A stretch of 64,000 nt of DNA, from contig NZ_JBNPVX010000006.1 in assembly GCF_050434145.1 (NCBI RefSeq), positions 23,867-87,866 of the forward strand, given 5' to 3'. Each line of letters opens with the position of its first letter. Position 1 is the stretch's first letter. The translations under genes and the position numbers were made by a program. Shown piece after piece: positions 8,319-17,675 of the stretch. Below the pieces are notes generated by a model that was not told where the DNA came from, did not search any database, and saw only the letters and a list, made by a program, of their open reading frames with translations. Source of the DNA: JAISST01 sp050434145. Its GTDB lineage: Bacteria; Fusobacteriota; Fusobacteriia; Fusobacteriales; Fusobacteriaceae.

Positions 8319-9464
8319 ATGAAAACAATAATAAAAAATGGATTGCTAGTTGATATAGGAAATAATTTGAATAAAAATATAGATATTCTTGTTGAAGATG
8401 AGCATATTATTGACATTGGATATTTTGAAAATCAAAAAGCTGATTTTATAATAGATGCAGATGACTGTATAGTAATACCAGGTCTTATTGATCACCATGT
8501 GCACATTTATCCTTTTATATCAAATGGAATACCAGCAGAAGCAGTATGTTTTTCTTCTGGAGTTACAACAGCTGTAGATGCAGGTAGTTGTGGATGTGAT
8601 ACTTATGAGAAGACAAGAGATTTTCTGCAATATACAAAACTAACGATAAAATCATATTTAAATATAAGTTCCATGGGATTATCTAGTTTACCAGAATTAG
8701 AGAAATTAAATCCAGAATTATATGATATTTCAAAAATAAAGAAGTTATTTGAAGCATATCCAGAAGAGTTAATAGGTCTTAAATTGAGAACAAGTAAAAA
8801 TATAGTGAAAGATCTGAATTTTATTCCAATGGAAGAAACTATTAAAATAGCGAATGAATTAAAGTTACCTGTGATGATACATTGTACCAATCCACCAGGT
8901 CCTATGAAAGATGTAGTAGATTTAATGAGAAAAGGTGATATTCTCACTCATATGTATCAAAATATAGGTTACACATTATTAGACGATAAGATGAGAGTGA
9001 GTAAAGAAATAAAAGATGCTAGGGAAAAAGGAATAATTTTTGAGGCAGCAGATGCAAGAGCACATTTTTCTTTTGAAGTTAGCGAAAAAGCAATTAAAGA
9101 TAATTTTTTGCCAGATATAATTGCTACTGATTTAACTCATTATAGTATGTATCAAAGACCTACAGCATTCAGCTTAATGATGCAGATAGCAAAATATGAA
9201 ATGCTAGGAATAAAATTTGAAGAAGTGATAAGGGCATGCACTGAAATACCAGCAAAGAAAATTGGGTTATATGATAAATTTGGCGGATTAAAAAAAGGTC
9301 ATTATGCAGATATTGCTATTATAAAAAAAGTAGAAAAAGAAAATGAATTTGGTGATAGACCTTATTATGATCCAGATAAACAATTAAGGTCAGGTAGTTA
9401 TGTATATAATACGATGCTGACCATGAAGAAAGGTGAAATAGTATATAGGAATATATTGTTTTAA
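8319..9464 (+). CDS. Amidohydrolase/deacetylase-family metallohydrolase (EF_0837/Atu3266-like)
   Basis: 381 residues of the amidohydrolase superfamily. Metal ligands are visible: HHVHIYPF (HxH) near residue 52, a Lys in LKLRTSK that would be carboxylated, MIHCTNPP, THMYQ, and the Asp in ATDLTHYSM. The order and words match the dihydroorotase-like deacetylase group whose studied member acts on acetylated (R)-mandelate-type esters; the physiological substrate is unknown. The gene starts 10 bases after the dehydrogenase, so the two are co-transcribed. I infer release of a hydroxy acid from an ester or amide before oxidation by the neighbour. Confidence 0.8.
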   Translation: MKTIIKNGLLVDIGNNLNKNIDILVEDEHIIDIGYFENQKADFIIDADDCIVIPGLIDHHVHIYPFISNGIPAEAVCFSSGVTTAVDAGSCGCDTYEKTRDFLQYTKLTIKSYLNISSMGLSSLPELEKLNPELYDISKIKKLFEAYPEELIGLKLRTSKNIVKDLNFIPMEETIKIANELKLPVMIHCTNPPGPMKDVVDLMRKGDILTHMYQNIGYTLLDDKMRVSKEIKDAREKGIIFEAADARAHFSFEVSEKAIKDNFLPDIIATDLTHYSMYQRPTAFSLMMQIAKYEMLGIKFEEVIRACTEIPAKKIGLYDKFGGLKKGHYADIAIIKKVEKENEFGDRPYYDPDKQLRSGSYVYNTMLTMKKGEIVYRNILF

Positions 9465-9515
9465 AGATGTTTGGTATATAAATTTTTATAAATTAAATTA
9501 AAAAAAGGAGGAAAA

Positions 9516-10469
9516 ATGAAGAAATTGTTAGTAAGTTTGACTTTAGGTGTATTATTCTTATTTTCATATGGTAAGTGTGAGGCTGCAGATGTAAAATGGC
9601 CTACCAAAACAGTTACAGTTACATTACCATATAATGCAGGTGGGGATACAGATACTTATTGTCGATTGATGAGTCAAAAATTGGGTGAAAAACTTGGACA
9701 AACATTTGTAGTGGTAAATATGACAGGTGGAAGCGGAATAGTTGCTGCCAAGACAGTAATGTCAAAAAAACCTGATGGGTACAATATTTTATTTAATCAT
9801 ACTGGGGCATCTTTAGTGCAAGAAGCTACTAAAACAGCTGATTTTTCTTATGTGGAAGACTTTACTAATGTAGCAACAATTGTACAAGACAATACCTATG
9901 TATTGGTATGTAAAAAAGATGATTGGAAGAGTTTAGATGAGATGATTACATATGCGAAAGCAAATCCAGGAAAGGTAAGATATTCTCAAGTATACGGAAG
10001 TGTTACACACTATGTATGTTCTATGATAGAGCAAACTATGGGGATTGAACTTAACAAACTGGATGTTGGTACTGGAACAGCTGAGAGATTAGCAGCATTT
10101 ATGGGAAAACAAGTAGATTTGCTTGCAGTGAATTATATGAATATTAAAGATTATGTTGAAAAAGGTGATTTTGTAATATTGGGAGTTTGTTCTGATGAAC
10201 GTAATCCAGGAATGGAAGAGTTCAAAACTTTCAAAGAACAAGGATACAACATTGTTAGTTCAAAAAATTACGAAGTAAAATTTCCAAAAGGAACAGATGA
10301 AAAAATTGTAGCAAAACTATCTACAGCAATAAAAGAAATATCAGAAAATCCTGAATTTCACGAACAATTGAAAAAGTTTTTTGCAATACCTTACTACAGA
10401 GATCAACAAACTATGAATAAAGAAGATAGTGAAGAAGTAGCAAGGTTGAAGGAATACTTTAAAGAGTAA
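9516..10469 (+). CDS. TctC/Bug-type periplasmic carboxylate-binding protein
   Basis: 317-residue precursor with a cleavable signal peptide (KK start, LLVSLTLGVLFLFSYG core, cleavage near CEAAD). The body has the Bug family marks: WPTKTVTVTLPYNAGGDTD, near residue 75 an NMTGGSGIVAAKTV segment that shapes the carboxylate pocket, KPDGYNILF, and a C-terminal helical FKE end. It would capture a dicarboxylate, tricarboxylate or hydroxy acid in the periplasm and hand it to TctAB just downstream. This is the only intact solute-binding protein of the type in the window; the second Tct locus (18.9-21.3 kb) has lost its own. RBS AAAGGAGG. Confidence 0.92.
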   Translation: MKKLLVSLTLGVLFLFSYGKCEAADVKWPTKTVTVTLPYNAGGDTDTYCRLMSQKLGEKLGQTFVVVNMTGGSGIVAAKTVMSKKPDGYNILFNHTGASLVQEATKTADFSYVEDFTNVATIVQDNTYVLVCKKDDWKSLDEMITYAKANPGKVRYSQVYGSVTHYVCSMIEQTMGIELNKLDVGTGTAERLAAFMGKQVDLLAVNYMNIKDYVEKGDFVILGVCSDERNPGMEEFKTFKEQGYNIVSSKNYEVKFPKGTDEKIVAKLSTAIKEISENPEFHEQLKKFFAIPYYRDQQTMNKEDSEEVARLKEYFKE

Positions 10470-10491
10470 ACTCAATCAAAGGAGGAAATGA

Positions 10492-10956
10492 ATGAAAGAT
10501 AAAACACGAGATACATTATGTTCCATGCTATTTCTTCTATTTGGGGCATTCATGTTTTCTCAAGCTATGGGTATAGTCCCTAAAATGGGTAAAGATTTAG
10601 GATCTGGGTTTATGCCAAAAATAATAGGAGGATCTTTAATCGCTATTTCTGCATTAAAATTGGTATTAACATTTCTTTCAAAAGAGAATAAAAAAGAAGA
10701 AGCCAATAATAGTGATATGAAAGGTGGTTTATTAACAATAGGAATATTAGCAATTTATGTAATATTATTCAATGGTTTAGGATTTTTAATAGCTACAGCT
10801 ATTTATCTATTTTTTCAAATGTTAATATTAAGTGATAAGAAAAATAGAAATATTATATTGTTTGCTATTATTGCAATAATAGTACCAGTAATAATATATG
10901 TTTTATTTGTTTATATAATAAAAATGCCATTACCAGCAGGGTTAATAGAAATTTAA
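10492..10956 (+). CDS. TctB-family small membrane subunit
   Basis: 154 residues with four predicted hydrophobic segments (about 10-28, 40-60, 80-115, 120-145), the TctB plan, and the family-like KDLGSGFMPKIIGG loop after helix 1. It is the small membrane subunit of a tripartite tricarboxylate transporter and lies between the binding protein and the large TctA subunit, 22 bases after the first and 13 before the second. The ATG follows AAAGGAGG. Confidence 0.9.
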   Translation: MKDKTRDTLCSMLFLLFGAFMFSQAMGIVPKMGKDLGSGFMPKIIGGSLIAISALKLVLTFLSKENKKEEANNSDMKGGLLTIGILAIYVILFNGLGFLIATAIYLFFQMLILSDKKNRNIILFAIIAIIVPVIIYVLFVYIIKMPLPAGLIEI

Positions 10957-10969
10957 AAGGTGGTGATGT

Positions 10970-12454
10970 ATGGTTTTAGAGGCGTTTTCTTTAGTATTTA
11001 ATCCTATTTGTTTGACATTAATTTTAATAGGAGTAATTGTAGGGATAATATTTGGATCAATACCAGGATTATCAGCAACAATGGCAATAGTATTATTTTT
11101 ACCAATGTCATTTGGTATGGAACCAATGAATGGGATAGCATTATTAGTAGGTTTGTATTTGGGTGGAATATCAGGTGGTTTGATATCTGCAATACTGCTT
11201 AAGATTCCAGGAACTCCTTCTTCTATATCAACAGTATTTGATGGTGGTCCAATGGCAGACAAAGGTGAAGCTGGAAAAGCATTGGGAGTAGGAATACTAT
11301 TTTCTTTTATAGGTGGAATGTTAAGTATATTTGCATTAATGTTTGTATCGCCTTCTTTGGCAGCAGTTACATTAAAGTTTACACCTGTGGAATATTTTTC
11401 GATTGCGATTTTCTCACTAACAATAATAGCTAGTTTATCTGGAAAATCATTGATAAATGGACTGATATCAGGGTTCTTTGGAATAGCGCTTTCTTTGGTA
11501 GGAATGGCTCCAATAGATGCTTATACTAGATTTACTTTTGGACATTATCAGTTATTGTCAGGTTTTGATGTAGTAGTAATATTAATAGGAATATTTGCAG
11601 TAACAGATATTATACTGACTGGTTATGAACGAAAGACATTGTCAGAAAAGGGTAAAAAGACAAATTTTGTTATTAAAGGATTTGGAATTAGTAAAAGTGA
11701 ATTTATTGGTCAAATTGTAAATACAATTAGATCATCTTTGATAGGGATAGGGATAGGAATATTACCAGGAATAGGTGGCTCAACAGCTGGATTATTAGCA
11801 TATACATCTGCAAAAAATTCTTCAAAATACCCAGAAAAATTTGGAATAGGAATAATAGATGGAGTAATAGCATCAGAAACAGCAAATAATGCAGTAATAG
11901 GTGGATCTCTGATACCACTTCTTACTATGGGAATACCAGGTAATACAGTAACTGCTATATTTTTAGGAGGATTAACTATTCATGGAATATCACCAGGTCC
12001 ATTAATTTTTGAAAAAAGTGGACAATATGTATATGGAATATTTATTGCTTTGATAGTTGCTAATTTTTTCATGTTAATATTTGAAAGAATGGGACTAAAA
12101 GTATTTGTAAGACTTTTAGATATTCCAAAGCACATATTGCTACCAATAATAATGGTTTGTTGTGTGGTAGGTGCATATTCTAGTAATTCAAGAATATTTG
12201 ATGTATGGTGTGTATTCGTATTTGGACTAATAGGATTATTGTTCAAAAAATTTAAAATACCGACAACACCATTAATCATTGGTTTTATATTAGGAAAAAT
12301 GGCAGAAGAAAATTTACGAAGAGCATTACAAGCAAGTGATGGAAGTTGGGGAATTTTCTTTACAAGACCAATTTCAGTAGCTTTCTTAATAATAGCTTTC
12401 GTATCTGTGGCTATGGTATTAAAAAAGAATTTTGCTGAAAGAAAGTATAAATAA
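10970..12454 (+). CDS. TctA-family large membrane subunit
   Basis: 494 residues with about 12 transmembrane segments. The family's repeated signature is seen twice: FGSIPGLSATMAIVLFLP near residue 30 and GIGILPGIGGSTAGLLAY near residue 260, with SGGLISAILLKIPGTPSS and GNTVTAIFLGGL between. It forms the cation-coupled channel of a TctCBA transporter for di- and tricarboxylates in the inner membrane. The ATG is preceded by AAAGGTGGTGATGT. It ends 14 bases from the convergent LysR gene. The intact transporter contrasts with the broken copy at 18.9-21.3 kb. Confidence 0.93.
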   Translation: MVLEAFSLVFNPICLTLILIGVIVGIIFGSIPGLSATMAIVLFLPMSFGMEPMNGIALLVGLYLGGISGGLISAILLKIPGTPSSISTVFDGGPMADKGEAGKALGVGILFSFIGGMLSIFALMFVSPSLAAVTLKFTPVEYFSIAIFSLTIIASLSGKSLINGLISGFFGIALSLVGMAPIDAYTRFTFGHYQLLSGFDVVVILIGIFAVTDIILTGYERKTLSEKGKKTNFVIKGFGISKSEFIGQIVNTIRSSLIGIGIGILPGIGGSTAGLLAYTSAKNSSKYPEKFGIGIIDGVIASETANNAVIGGSLIPLLTMGIPGNTVTAIFLGGLTIHGISPGPLIFEKSGQYVYGIFIALIVANFFMLIFERMGLKVFVRLLDIPKHILLPIIMVCCVVGAYSSNSRIFDVWCVFVFGLIGLLFKKFKIPTTPLIIGFILGKMAEENLRRALQASDGSWGIFFTRPISVAFLIIAFVSVAMVLKKNFAERKYK

Positions 12455-12468
12455 AAGAAAGAATATGA

Positions 12469-13416
12469 TTAGATTCTCTCTTTCTCAATCTTCTTAAATA
12501 CAGATTGGGTAATATCAATAAAATCTGCAACATGTGAATATATTGCTTGATCTTGATGATGGGCAAGTACAAGATTATGATAGACTAATTCATCATTTGA
12601 ATATAGAGGAAAAGCATTGACATCTTTATACATATTTTTCAATAAATTTAGCCTAGTATGAGTACAGAAAAAAGCCCCATATCCATGTGGATATAAAGGC
12701 AATAAAATATCTGTAGTCATTGCTTCAAAATATATGTTTGGTCTTAGATCTGCTTCTCTAAAACATGTGTCAATTGACTGTCGTAATCTTGAAGGAGCCT
12801 TTGGTAGTAAAAAAGGAAATTCTGAAAAAATACTAATATTAATGCCTTTCTTAGCATTATCTTTTAGATTTTCATAAGAATTTCCAAAGTATTTCTTCAA
12901 TAATGAGTCACAGGCAACAATATGAATGGTATCTTTCAATAGAGGAATTACATTTAGTCTGGGATCATATTTTGGCATAATTCCTATGAAAATATCAATT
13001 TCATTAGTGAAAAGCATATTTTCAAGTTTTTCAGAATTTTGATCAGTGGTCTCTATACTGATATTTGGCCATTTTTTATAAAAAAACTGTAATATTTGAG
13101 GTAAAGATATTTGAGCACGATATGATGGAATTCCAATACGTAATTTTCCAATACCTTTATCAGAAATATCACTAAATTTATTGATTAAAGTAATTTCTTC
13201 ACTCAAGATTTTTTGAGCAGAATTTAAAAGAAGTTCTCCAGCATATGTAAGAGATAATTTAGGTTTTCGATGAAAAAGGGTTACTCCATAATTGTCTTCT
13301 AGGCGTTGTATATGTTGAGTCAGATTTTGCTGACTAATATATAGTTTTTTAGCAGTATTAGTAACATGAAGCTCTTTAGCAAGCTCTACAAAATATTTTA
13401 GACTTATGATATTCAT
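12469..13416 (-). CDS. LysR-family transcriptional regulator, paralogue of the one at 5981
   Basis: 315 residues; LysR winged helix at the N-terminus (ISQQNLTQHIQRLE, LFHRKPKLSLTYAGE) and a substrate-binding-like effector domain (IFIGIMPKYDPRLNVIPLL, PLYPHGYGAFFCTH). It matches the regulator at 5981-6940 through most of its length, so the two arose by duplication and now bracket the amidohydrolase-Tct operon. The ATG at 13416 follows ATAGGTGATCC; a GTG nine bases earlier is in frame but too close to that site. It is divergent from the RraA-family gene and probably controls it through the dyad at 13450-13468. Confidence 0.92.
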   Translation of the reverse strand: MNIISLKYFVELAKELHVTNTAKKLYISQQNLTQHIQRLEDNYGVTLFHRKPKLSLTYAGELLLNSAQKILSEEITLINKFSDISDKGIGKLRIGIPSYRAQISLPQILQFFYKKWPNISIETTDQNSEKLENMLFTNEIDIFIGIMPKYDPRLNVIPLLKDTIHIVACDSLLKKYFGNSYENLKDNAKKGINISIFSEFPFLLPKAPSRLRQSIDTCFREADLRPNIYFEAMTTDILLPLYPHGYGAFFCTHTRLNLLKNMYKDVNAFPLYSNDELVYHNLVLAHHQDQAIYSHVADFIDITQSVFKKIEKERI

Positions 13417-13449
13417 ATGGATCACCTATATAAATTATTTGTAAAAAAG

Positions 13450-13468
13450 TAATAAAAATTTGTTATTA
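13450..13468. promoter_or_regulatory. Inverted repeat, likely LysR operator between divergent genes
   Basis: TAATAA (13450-13455) and TTATTA (13463-13468) flank a 7-base spacer AAATTTG. Size and spacing resemble the 7227-7251 dyad next to the paralogous regulator. The assignment is inferred from position. Confidence 0.4.
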
Positions 13469-13526
13469 ATTTAATTATATAAAAAAAATATTGTTAAGTC
13501 AATCAATAAAAATACAGGAGGAAATA

Positions 13527-14228
13527 ATGTCAGTAGGAAAAAGAATCTTTTTAAAGAGAAAAATGGCAAGTAAAGAAGTGATGGAACAGTTAGGGAAAAT
13601 TCCAGCTGCTAATATAGCAGATGTAATGGAGAGAAGTTGTGCAATGAATCCAAGAATACGATTGATAAGTTCACCTAAAAAACCAATAATGGTTGGGCCT
13701 GCAATAACTGTAAAAGTAAGAGCTGGAGATAACCTTGCATTACATGCTGCTATGAATATTGCTGGAGAAGGAGATGTAATAATAGTATCCAATGAAGGGG
13801 ACAATACAAGAGCTCTTATGGGAGAAATAATGATGACATACTTACATAATTACAAAAAAATAGCTGGAATAATTTTGGATGGTCCAATAAGAGATATAGA
13901 TGAAATAGGTAAGTGGGATTTTCATGTATATGCAACAGGAACTACTCCAGGTGGACCATATAAAGAAGGACCAGGAGAGGTTAATGTACCGATATCTTGT
14001 GGAGAAATAAGCGTACATCCAGGAGATATAATTGTTGCTGATCCAGATGGTGTTATAGTAATACCACAAAAGGATGCAGAAGTTATTTTGAAAGATGCAA
14101 AGAAAGTACAGGCAAATGATGCTGCTAAAGTACAAGCATCAAAAACTGGAAGTGCAAATAGACAATGGGTAACAGATTTACTTACAGCAAAGAATTTTGA
14201 GTTTATAGATGCAGAATATAATGATTAA
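13527..14228 (+). CDS. RraA-family protein (4-hydroxy-4-methyl-2-oxoglutarate aldolase-like)
   Basis: 233 residues. The RraA/HMG-aldolase fold is shown by KIPAANIADVMER, GPAITVKVRAGDNLALH, GDVIIVSNEGD, the active-site loop GIILDGPIRDIDE with the conserved Arg-Asp, PGGPYKEGPGEVNVP, and VHPGDIIVADPDGVIVIP. Many annotated RraA proteins are pyruvate-yielding aldolases or oxaloacetate decarboxylases with divalent metal; those residues (D, R and D) are present here. The ATG at 13527 follows ACAGGAGG. The stop codon abuts the next gene, a hydroxyacid dehydrogenase, pointing to cleavage of a hydroxy-oxo acid and reduction of a product. Confidence 0.85.
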   Translation: MSVGKRIFLKRKMASKEVMEQLGKIPAANIADVMERSCAMNPRIRLISSPKKPIMVGPAITVKVRAGDNLALHAAMNIAGEGDVIIVSNEGDNTRALMGEIMMTYLHNYKKIAGIILDGPIRDIDEIGKWDFHVYATGTTPGGPYKEGPGEVNVPISCGEISVHPGDIIVADPDGVIVIPQKDAEVILKDAKKVQANDAAKVQASKTGSANRQWVTDLLTAKNFEFIDAEYND

Positions 14229-14242
14229 TGGAGATGATAAGC

Positions 14243-15196
14243 ATGGGGTGGAAAATTTTATTACCACAAGACATTTTACCTGAAGGGAGAAAATATCTAG
14301 AAGAACGAGGTCATCAATTAATTATAGGATCTGGAATGGATGTTGAATCAATCTGTCGTGATATTAAAGATATTGATGCAATGATAGTTAGAACAGCAAA
14401 AATACCTGCAGAAGTTTTTGAACATGCCAATAAATTAAAAGTAATAGCGCGTCATGGGGCAGGTTATGATATGGTAGATATTGAAGCAGCAAAAGCACAT
14501 GGAGTCAAAGTAGTTTATTGTCCATTCGCCAATAGTATTTCTGTAGCTGAGACAGTAATATTTAATATGTTATATTGTTCGAGAAATTATAATATTGTTC
14601 GTCGTGATTATATTGATGACTATTATAAAGCCAAAATGAAAACTCCAAAATGTGAATTAGAAGGGAAGACACTTGGGTTAATAAGCTGTGGTCGCATAGG
14701 AAGCATTGTAGCAGAAAAATGCATTAAAGGCTTTAATATGAAGGTAATTGCATGGGATCCATACAAAGATAAGAAAGATTTTCCAGAAGGTGTAGAGCCT
14801 GTGGATGATATAGAAAGAATATATAAAGAAAGTGATTTTGTATCGGTACACAGTCCTTTGACACCAGATACAAAAGAATTTATAGGAAAAAAGCAATTTG
14901 AAATGATGAAACCAAGCGCATTCTTCATAAATACTTCAAGAGGGATGGTTGTAAATGAAAAAGATTTATATGAGGCTTGCAAAAATCATGTAATAGCAGG
15001 AGCAGGATTGGATGTTTTACAGGTAGAACCTGTTGAAAAAGATAATCCAATATTATACCTTGATAATGTAGTGGTATCTCCACATATAGGAGCAGCGACA
15101 AAAGAAGCATCTTCTAGGGCATCTTTGCATGCTGCACAAGGAATACAAGAAGTATTTGAAGGGAAAAGACCTACATGGCCAGTTCCTGGATTTTAA
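14243..15196 (+). CDS. D-2-hydroxyacid dehydrogenase (second copy)
   Basis: 317 residues, phosphoglycerate dehydrogenase-like. Seen: VIARHGAGYDMVDIEAAK, the Rossmann motif GLISCGRIGSIVAEK, SPLTPDTKEFIG, the Arg in INTSRGMVVNE, LDVLQVEPVEKDNP, and VVSPHIGAATKEA with the catalytic His. The ATG at 14243 has GGAG nine bases upstream; earlier ATGs at 14228 and 14234 overlap that site. It is coupled to the RraA-family gene. It differs clearly from the dehydrogenase at 7349, so the island has two separate hydroxy-acid oxidoreductases with probably different substrates. NAD specificity is assumed from the family. Confidence 0.87.
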   Translation: MGWKILLPQDILPEGRKYLEERGHQLIIGSGMDVESICRDIKDIDAMIVRTAKIPAEVFEHANKLKVIARHGAGYDMVDIEAAKAHGVKVVYCPFANSISVAETVIFNMLYCSRNYNIVRRDYIDDYYKAKMKTPKCELEGKTLGLISCGRIGSIVAEKCIKGFNMKVIAWDPYKDKKDFPEGVEPVDDIERIYKESDFVSVHSPLTPDTKEFIGKKQFEMMKPSAFFINTSRGMVVNEKDLYEACKNHVIAGAGLDVLQVEPVEKDNPILYLDNVVVSPHIGAATKEASSRASLHAAQGIQEVFEGKRPTWPVPGF

Positions 15197-15240
15197 GAGT
15201 ATTTTATAATAACTGAGTCCTTTAAATTTTCTAAACATAA

Positions 15241-15286
15241 AAAACAGATACTTTTCATTTTATGGTGAGTATCTGTTTTTGTTTTA
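15241..15286 (+). terminator. Terminator after the second hydroxyacid dehydrogenase
   Basis: AAAACAGATACT (15241-15252) pairs with AGTATCTGTTTT (15268-15279) and is followed by T-rich TGTTTT. It lies between convergent genes and may work both ways. Confidence 0.85.
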
Positions 15287-15310
15287 AATATTATACTTAA
15301 ATATTATACT
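15285..15310. repeat. Two tandem copies of a 13-base AT repeat
   Basis: TAAATATTATACT occurs at 15285-15297 and again at 15298-15310, between convergent genes. It is probably replication slippage; no function is suggested. Confidence 0.8.
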
Positions 15311-15377
15311 TAAATTATGAATTAATATTAATGCTTAGGAATATATATAAATATAGTATAAAATGATTAATATGTTT

Positions 15378-16658
15378 TTATTTATTATTTAGCATTATAT
15401 TTAAAATAACTTGATCAGTTTCTCTCATTCCATCACTCCCTAATATTCCCACATATTCAATGGTTTTTTCAGGAGTTTTTCCAACTATTCCATCTCCAAA
15501 ATTAAATTTTCTTCCTTTTCTAGCAGAAATGTAACTATCCACAGCTCCATATACACCACTAGCAATCTTAGTAGCACACGAACTTTTTGCTCCATCACAA
15601 ATAATCCCAGAAAGAGTAGCCAAAGTAGTTTCTACTGCACTTTCGTATGTTTCAAAATTCATTCCATCCAAGAAAGAAATAGCCCCTGCGACACCTGCAG
15701 CTGCAGTAATGGCTCCACAATAAGCCGATAATCTACCTATTTTTTCCTTTCCATGAATTGCAGTAAGATGAGAAACATATAGTCCCCTTATTAAATCTTC
15801 TCTACTTTTATTTTTCATTTGGCAAAATTTGATAACAGGTAACGAACAAGTCATTCCTTGATTGCCACTTCCGCAAGTAGTCATCACTGGTAAAGGGGAA
15901 CCATTCATACGTGCATCACTACCAGCACTAGCAAAACTAGCCATATTATTTCTCAGATCATCACCAAAAAATCCTTCTTCAATTCCTTCTTTAATGGTTT
16001 TACCAATGGCAATTCCATAGGTTTTATTTAATCCATCTTCTGCGATTGCGCTATTACAATCAATTACCTTATTAAAAATCTTTTCTATTAGAGTGATATC
16101 AATAGATTTTGCTGTTTCATAGATCACTTTTAGTGTTAGAAAACTTCTATCAATTTTGTTATCAGTTTTGTTGTCTTGAACATTATTTTTATCGAGTATT
16201 ATTTGATCGTTTTTTATGATATTAGTGATATTAGTATGGAAATCTTTTATTTCTATAGAAGCATTTTCTTCATTATAGTAACCAATTAATTTTATATATA
16301 ATTTTGTATTTCCTTCATATAATTTACAATTTATTTTAGATGCTTCTATATATTCTTTTACATCATGTAAATGGTTTTGATCAACATTTGATATGACCAT
16401 AAGCTCTTTATTACTATCTCCTAAAATAGCTCCCATAGCAACAGCGGCATCAATACCAGCCATTCCACCAGAGTTAGGAATAGTAACACTTTTTATATTT
16501 TTTATCATATTTCCTGAAAGGTAGACATCAATTTTTTCTGGGATGTGTCCTAAAATAGAAGTTAGCTTGCTCGCTCCATAAGCTAGAGCAATTGGTTCAG
16601 TACACCCTTCAGATGGAATGATTTCTTCTTCTAAAATTTTTAAAATTCTCTCTATCAT
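15378..16658 (-). CDS. UPF0597 / CyuA-family L-cysteine desulfidase (serine dehydratase alpha-like)
   Basis: 426 residues of the YhaM/CyuA family. The N-terminal SEGCTEPIALAYGASK carries the first conserved Cys. Later MTTCGSGNQGMTCSLPV and CDGAKSSCATKIASG supply Cys ligands typical of the [4Fe-4S] serine-dehydratase-type fold. Family members release sulfide, ammonia and pyruvate from L-cysteine, or act on serine-like substrates; the sequence alone does not choose between them. AAGGAGGCTAC precedes the ATG. It is 19 bases behind a LysR gene and so belongs to the end of the minus-strand cluster. Confidence 0.88.
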   Translation of the reverse strand: MIERILKILEEEIIPSEGCTEPIALAYGASKLTSILGHIPEKIDVYLSGNMIKNIKSVTIPNSGGMAGIDAAVAMGAILGDSNKELMVISNVDQNHLHDVKEYIEASKINCKLYEGNTKLYIKLIGYYNEENASIEIKDFHTNITNIIKNDQIILDKNNVQDNKTDNKIDRSFLTLKVIYETAKSIDITLIEKIFNKVIDCNSAIAEDGLNKTYGIAIGKTIKEGIEEGFFGDDLRNNMASFASAGSDARMNGSPLPVMTTCGSGNQGMTCSLPVIKFCQMKNKSREDLIRGLYVSHLTAIHGKEKIGRLSAYCGAITAAAGVAGAISFLDGMNFETYESAVETTLATLSGIICDGAKSSCATKIASGVYGAVDSYISARKGRKFNFGDGIVGKTPEKTIEYVGILGSDGMRETDQVILNIMLNNK

Positions 16659-16677
16659 GTAGCCTCCTTATTTAAAA

Positions 16678-17634
16678 TTAAGCATTTAATCCAGAATTGT
16701 TTGCACTGTTCTTAGAGATTTCTATAAAATCATATAAAATAGTAGAAATAGGTTTATTTTTCAAATATGTAATAGAAATTGTTATTTCATCATTAAAATA
16801 TTTTATAGGAAAAACAAGCATTTTATCTAAATCTTTTATTTTATGAGATTCTAAAGGATTATCGATAAAAATTTTAGGACAAATAATAGCTCCAAGCTCT
16901 TCATAGGCAAGATAAATCATAGTTTCAATATTGTAAACCTCATAAAGTATGTTGGGAATAATTTTTCTTTCTTTAAAAATTTTATCAAATATTATTCCTG
17001 CATGAGTAGAACTATCCATTTTAATGAAAGGGCAATTCTTTAATATAGAAATATCTTTGGTACTTTTAAGCTGTTTAAAATATTTTTCAAAATTATTTCC
17101 AAAGATATCTTTTAGAATTTTTACAGGGACAACAACTACATATTCTTCTTTACAAAAAAATTCACTGGAAAAAGTCTGAGAATCAAGAGGAGTAAATCCA
17201 ATGATTACATCAACAATTCCTTTGTATAATGCCTCTTCTAACTTTTTTGAAGTAGATTGTTGATAGATATTAACTTTGATATAAGGAAATTTCTTATGAT
17301 AATCTCTCAAAATTAAAGGAAGAATAATATTTCCACGTGATACTGTAGTTCCTACAGTGATTTCACCTCTAATATCATTACGAATATACTCCATTTCCTC
17401 ACTAATTTGGGATTTTAAAGAAAAAATTGATTTAGCATGTTTGTATAAAATTTTTCCTGCTGGAGTCAGAGTCATCGGAGAATTTCTATCAAAAAGTTTT
17501 ACTTTATAATATTTTTCTAGTTTTGAAATATGGTTGCTCAATGATTGTTGGGAAATATATGACTTTCTAGCAGCACGAGTGAAGTTTAGTTCTTCAGCCA
17601 AAACAACAAAATAATTTAGGTTTGTAAAGTTCAT
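16678..17634 (-). CDS. LysR-family transcriptional regulator (third)
   Basis: 318 residues. LysR winged helix (LNYFVVLAEELNFTRAARKSY, ISQQSLSNHISKLEK, LFDRNSPMTLTPAGK) and an effector domain with VDVIIGFTPLDSQ. It is more distant from the two LysR paralogues at 5981 and 12469 than they are from each other. The ATG follows AAGGAGAATCT. It lies 19 bases ahead of cyuA and 41 bases behind the frameshifted M24-like gene, so it is embedded in an operon and not divergent as LysR genes usually are. It may regulate cyuA or the old Tct operon. Confidence 0.9.
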   Translation of the reverse strand: MNFTNLNYFVVLAEELNFTRAARKSYISQQSLSNHISKLEKYYKVKLFDRNSPMTLTPAGKILYKHAKSIFSLKSQISEEMEYIRNDIRGEITVGTTVSRGNIILPLILRDYHKKFPYIKVNIYQQSTSKKLEEALYKGIVDVIIGFTPLDSQTFSSEFFCKEEYVVVVPVKILKDIFGNNFEKYFKQLKSTKDISILKNCPFIKMDSSTHAGIIFDKIFKERKIIPNILYEVYNIETMIYLAYEELGAIICPKIFIDNPLESHKIKDLDKMLVFPIKYFNDEITISITYLKNKPISTILYDFIEISKNSANNSGLNA

Positions 17635-17675
17635 AGATTCTCCTTAAACAGGCTATTTAATTTTACAAAATATTA

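Noticed and set aside
12453..12490. Bidirectional terminator between the first tctA and the second LysR gene
   Set aside because: GAAAGAAT and ATTCTCTCTTTC pair only with bulges and lack a clean T tract.
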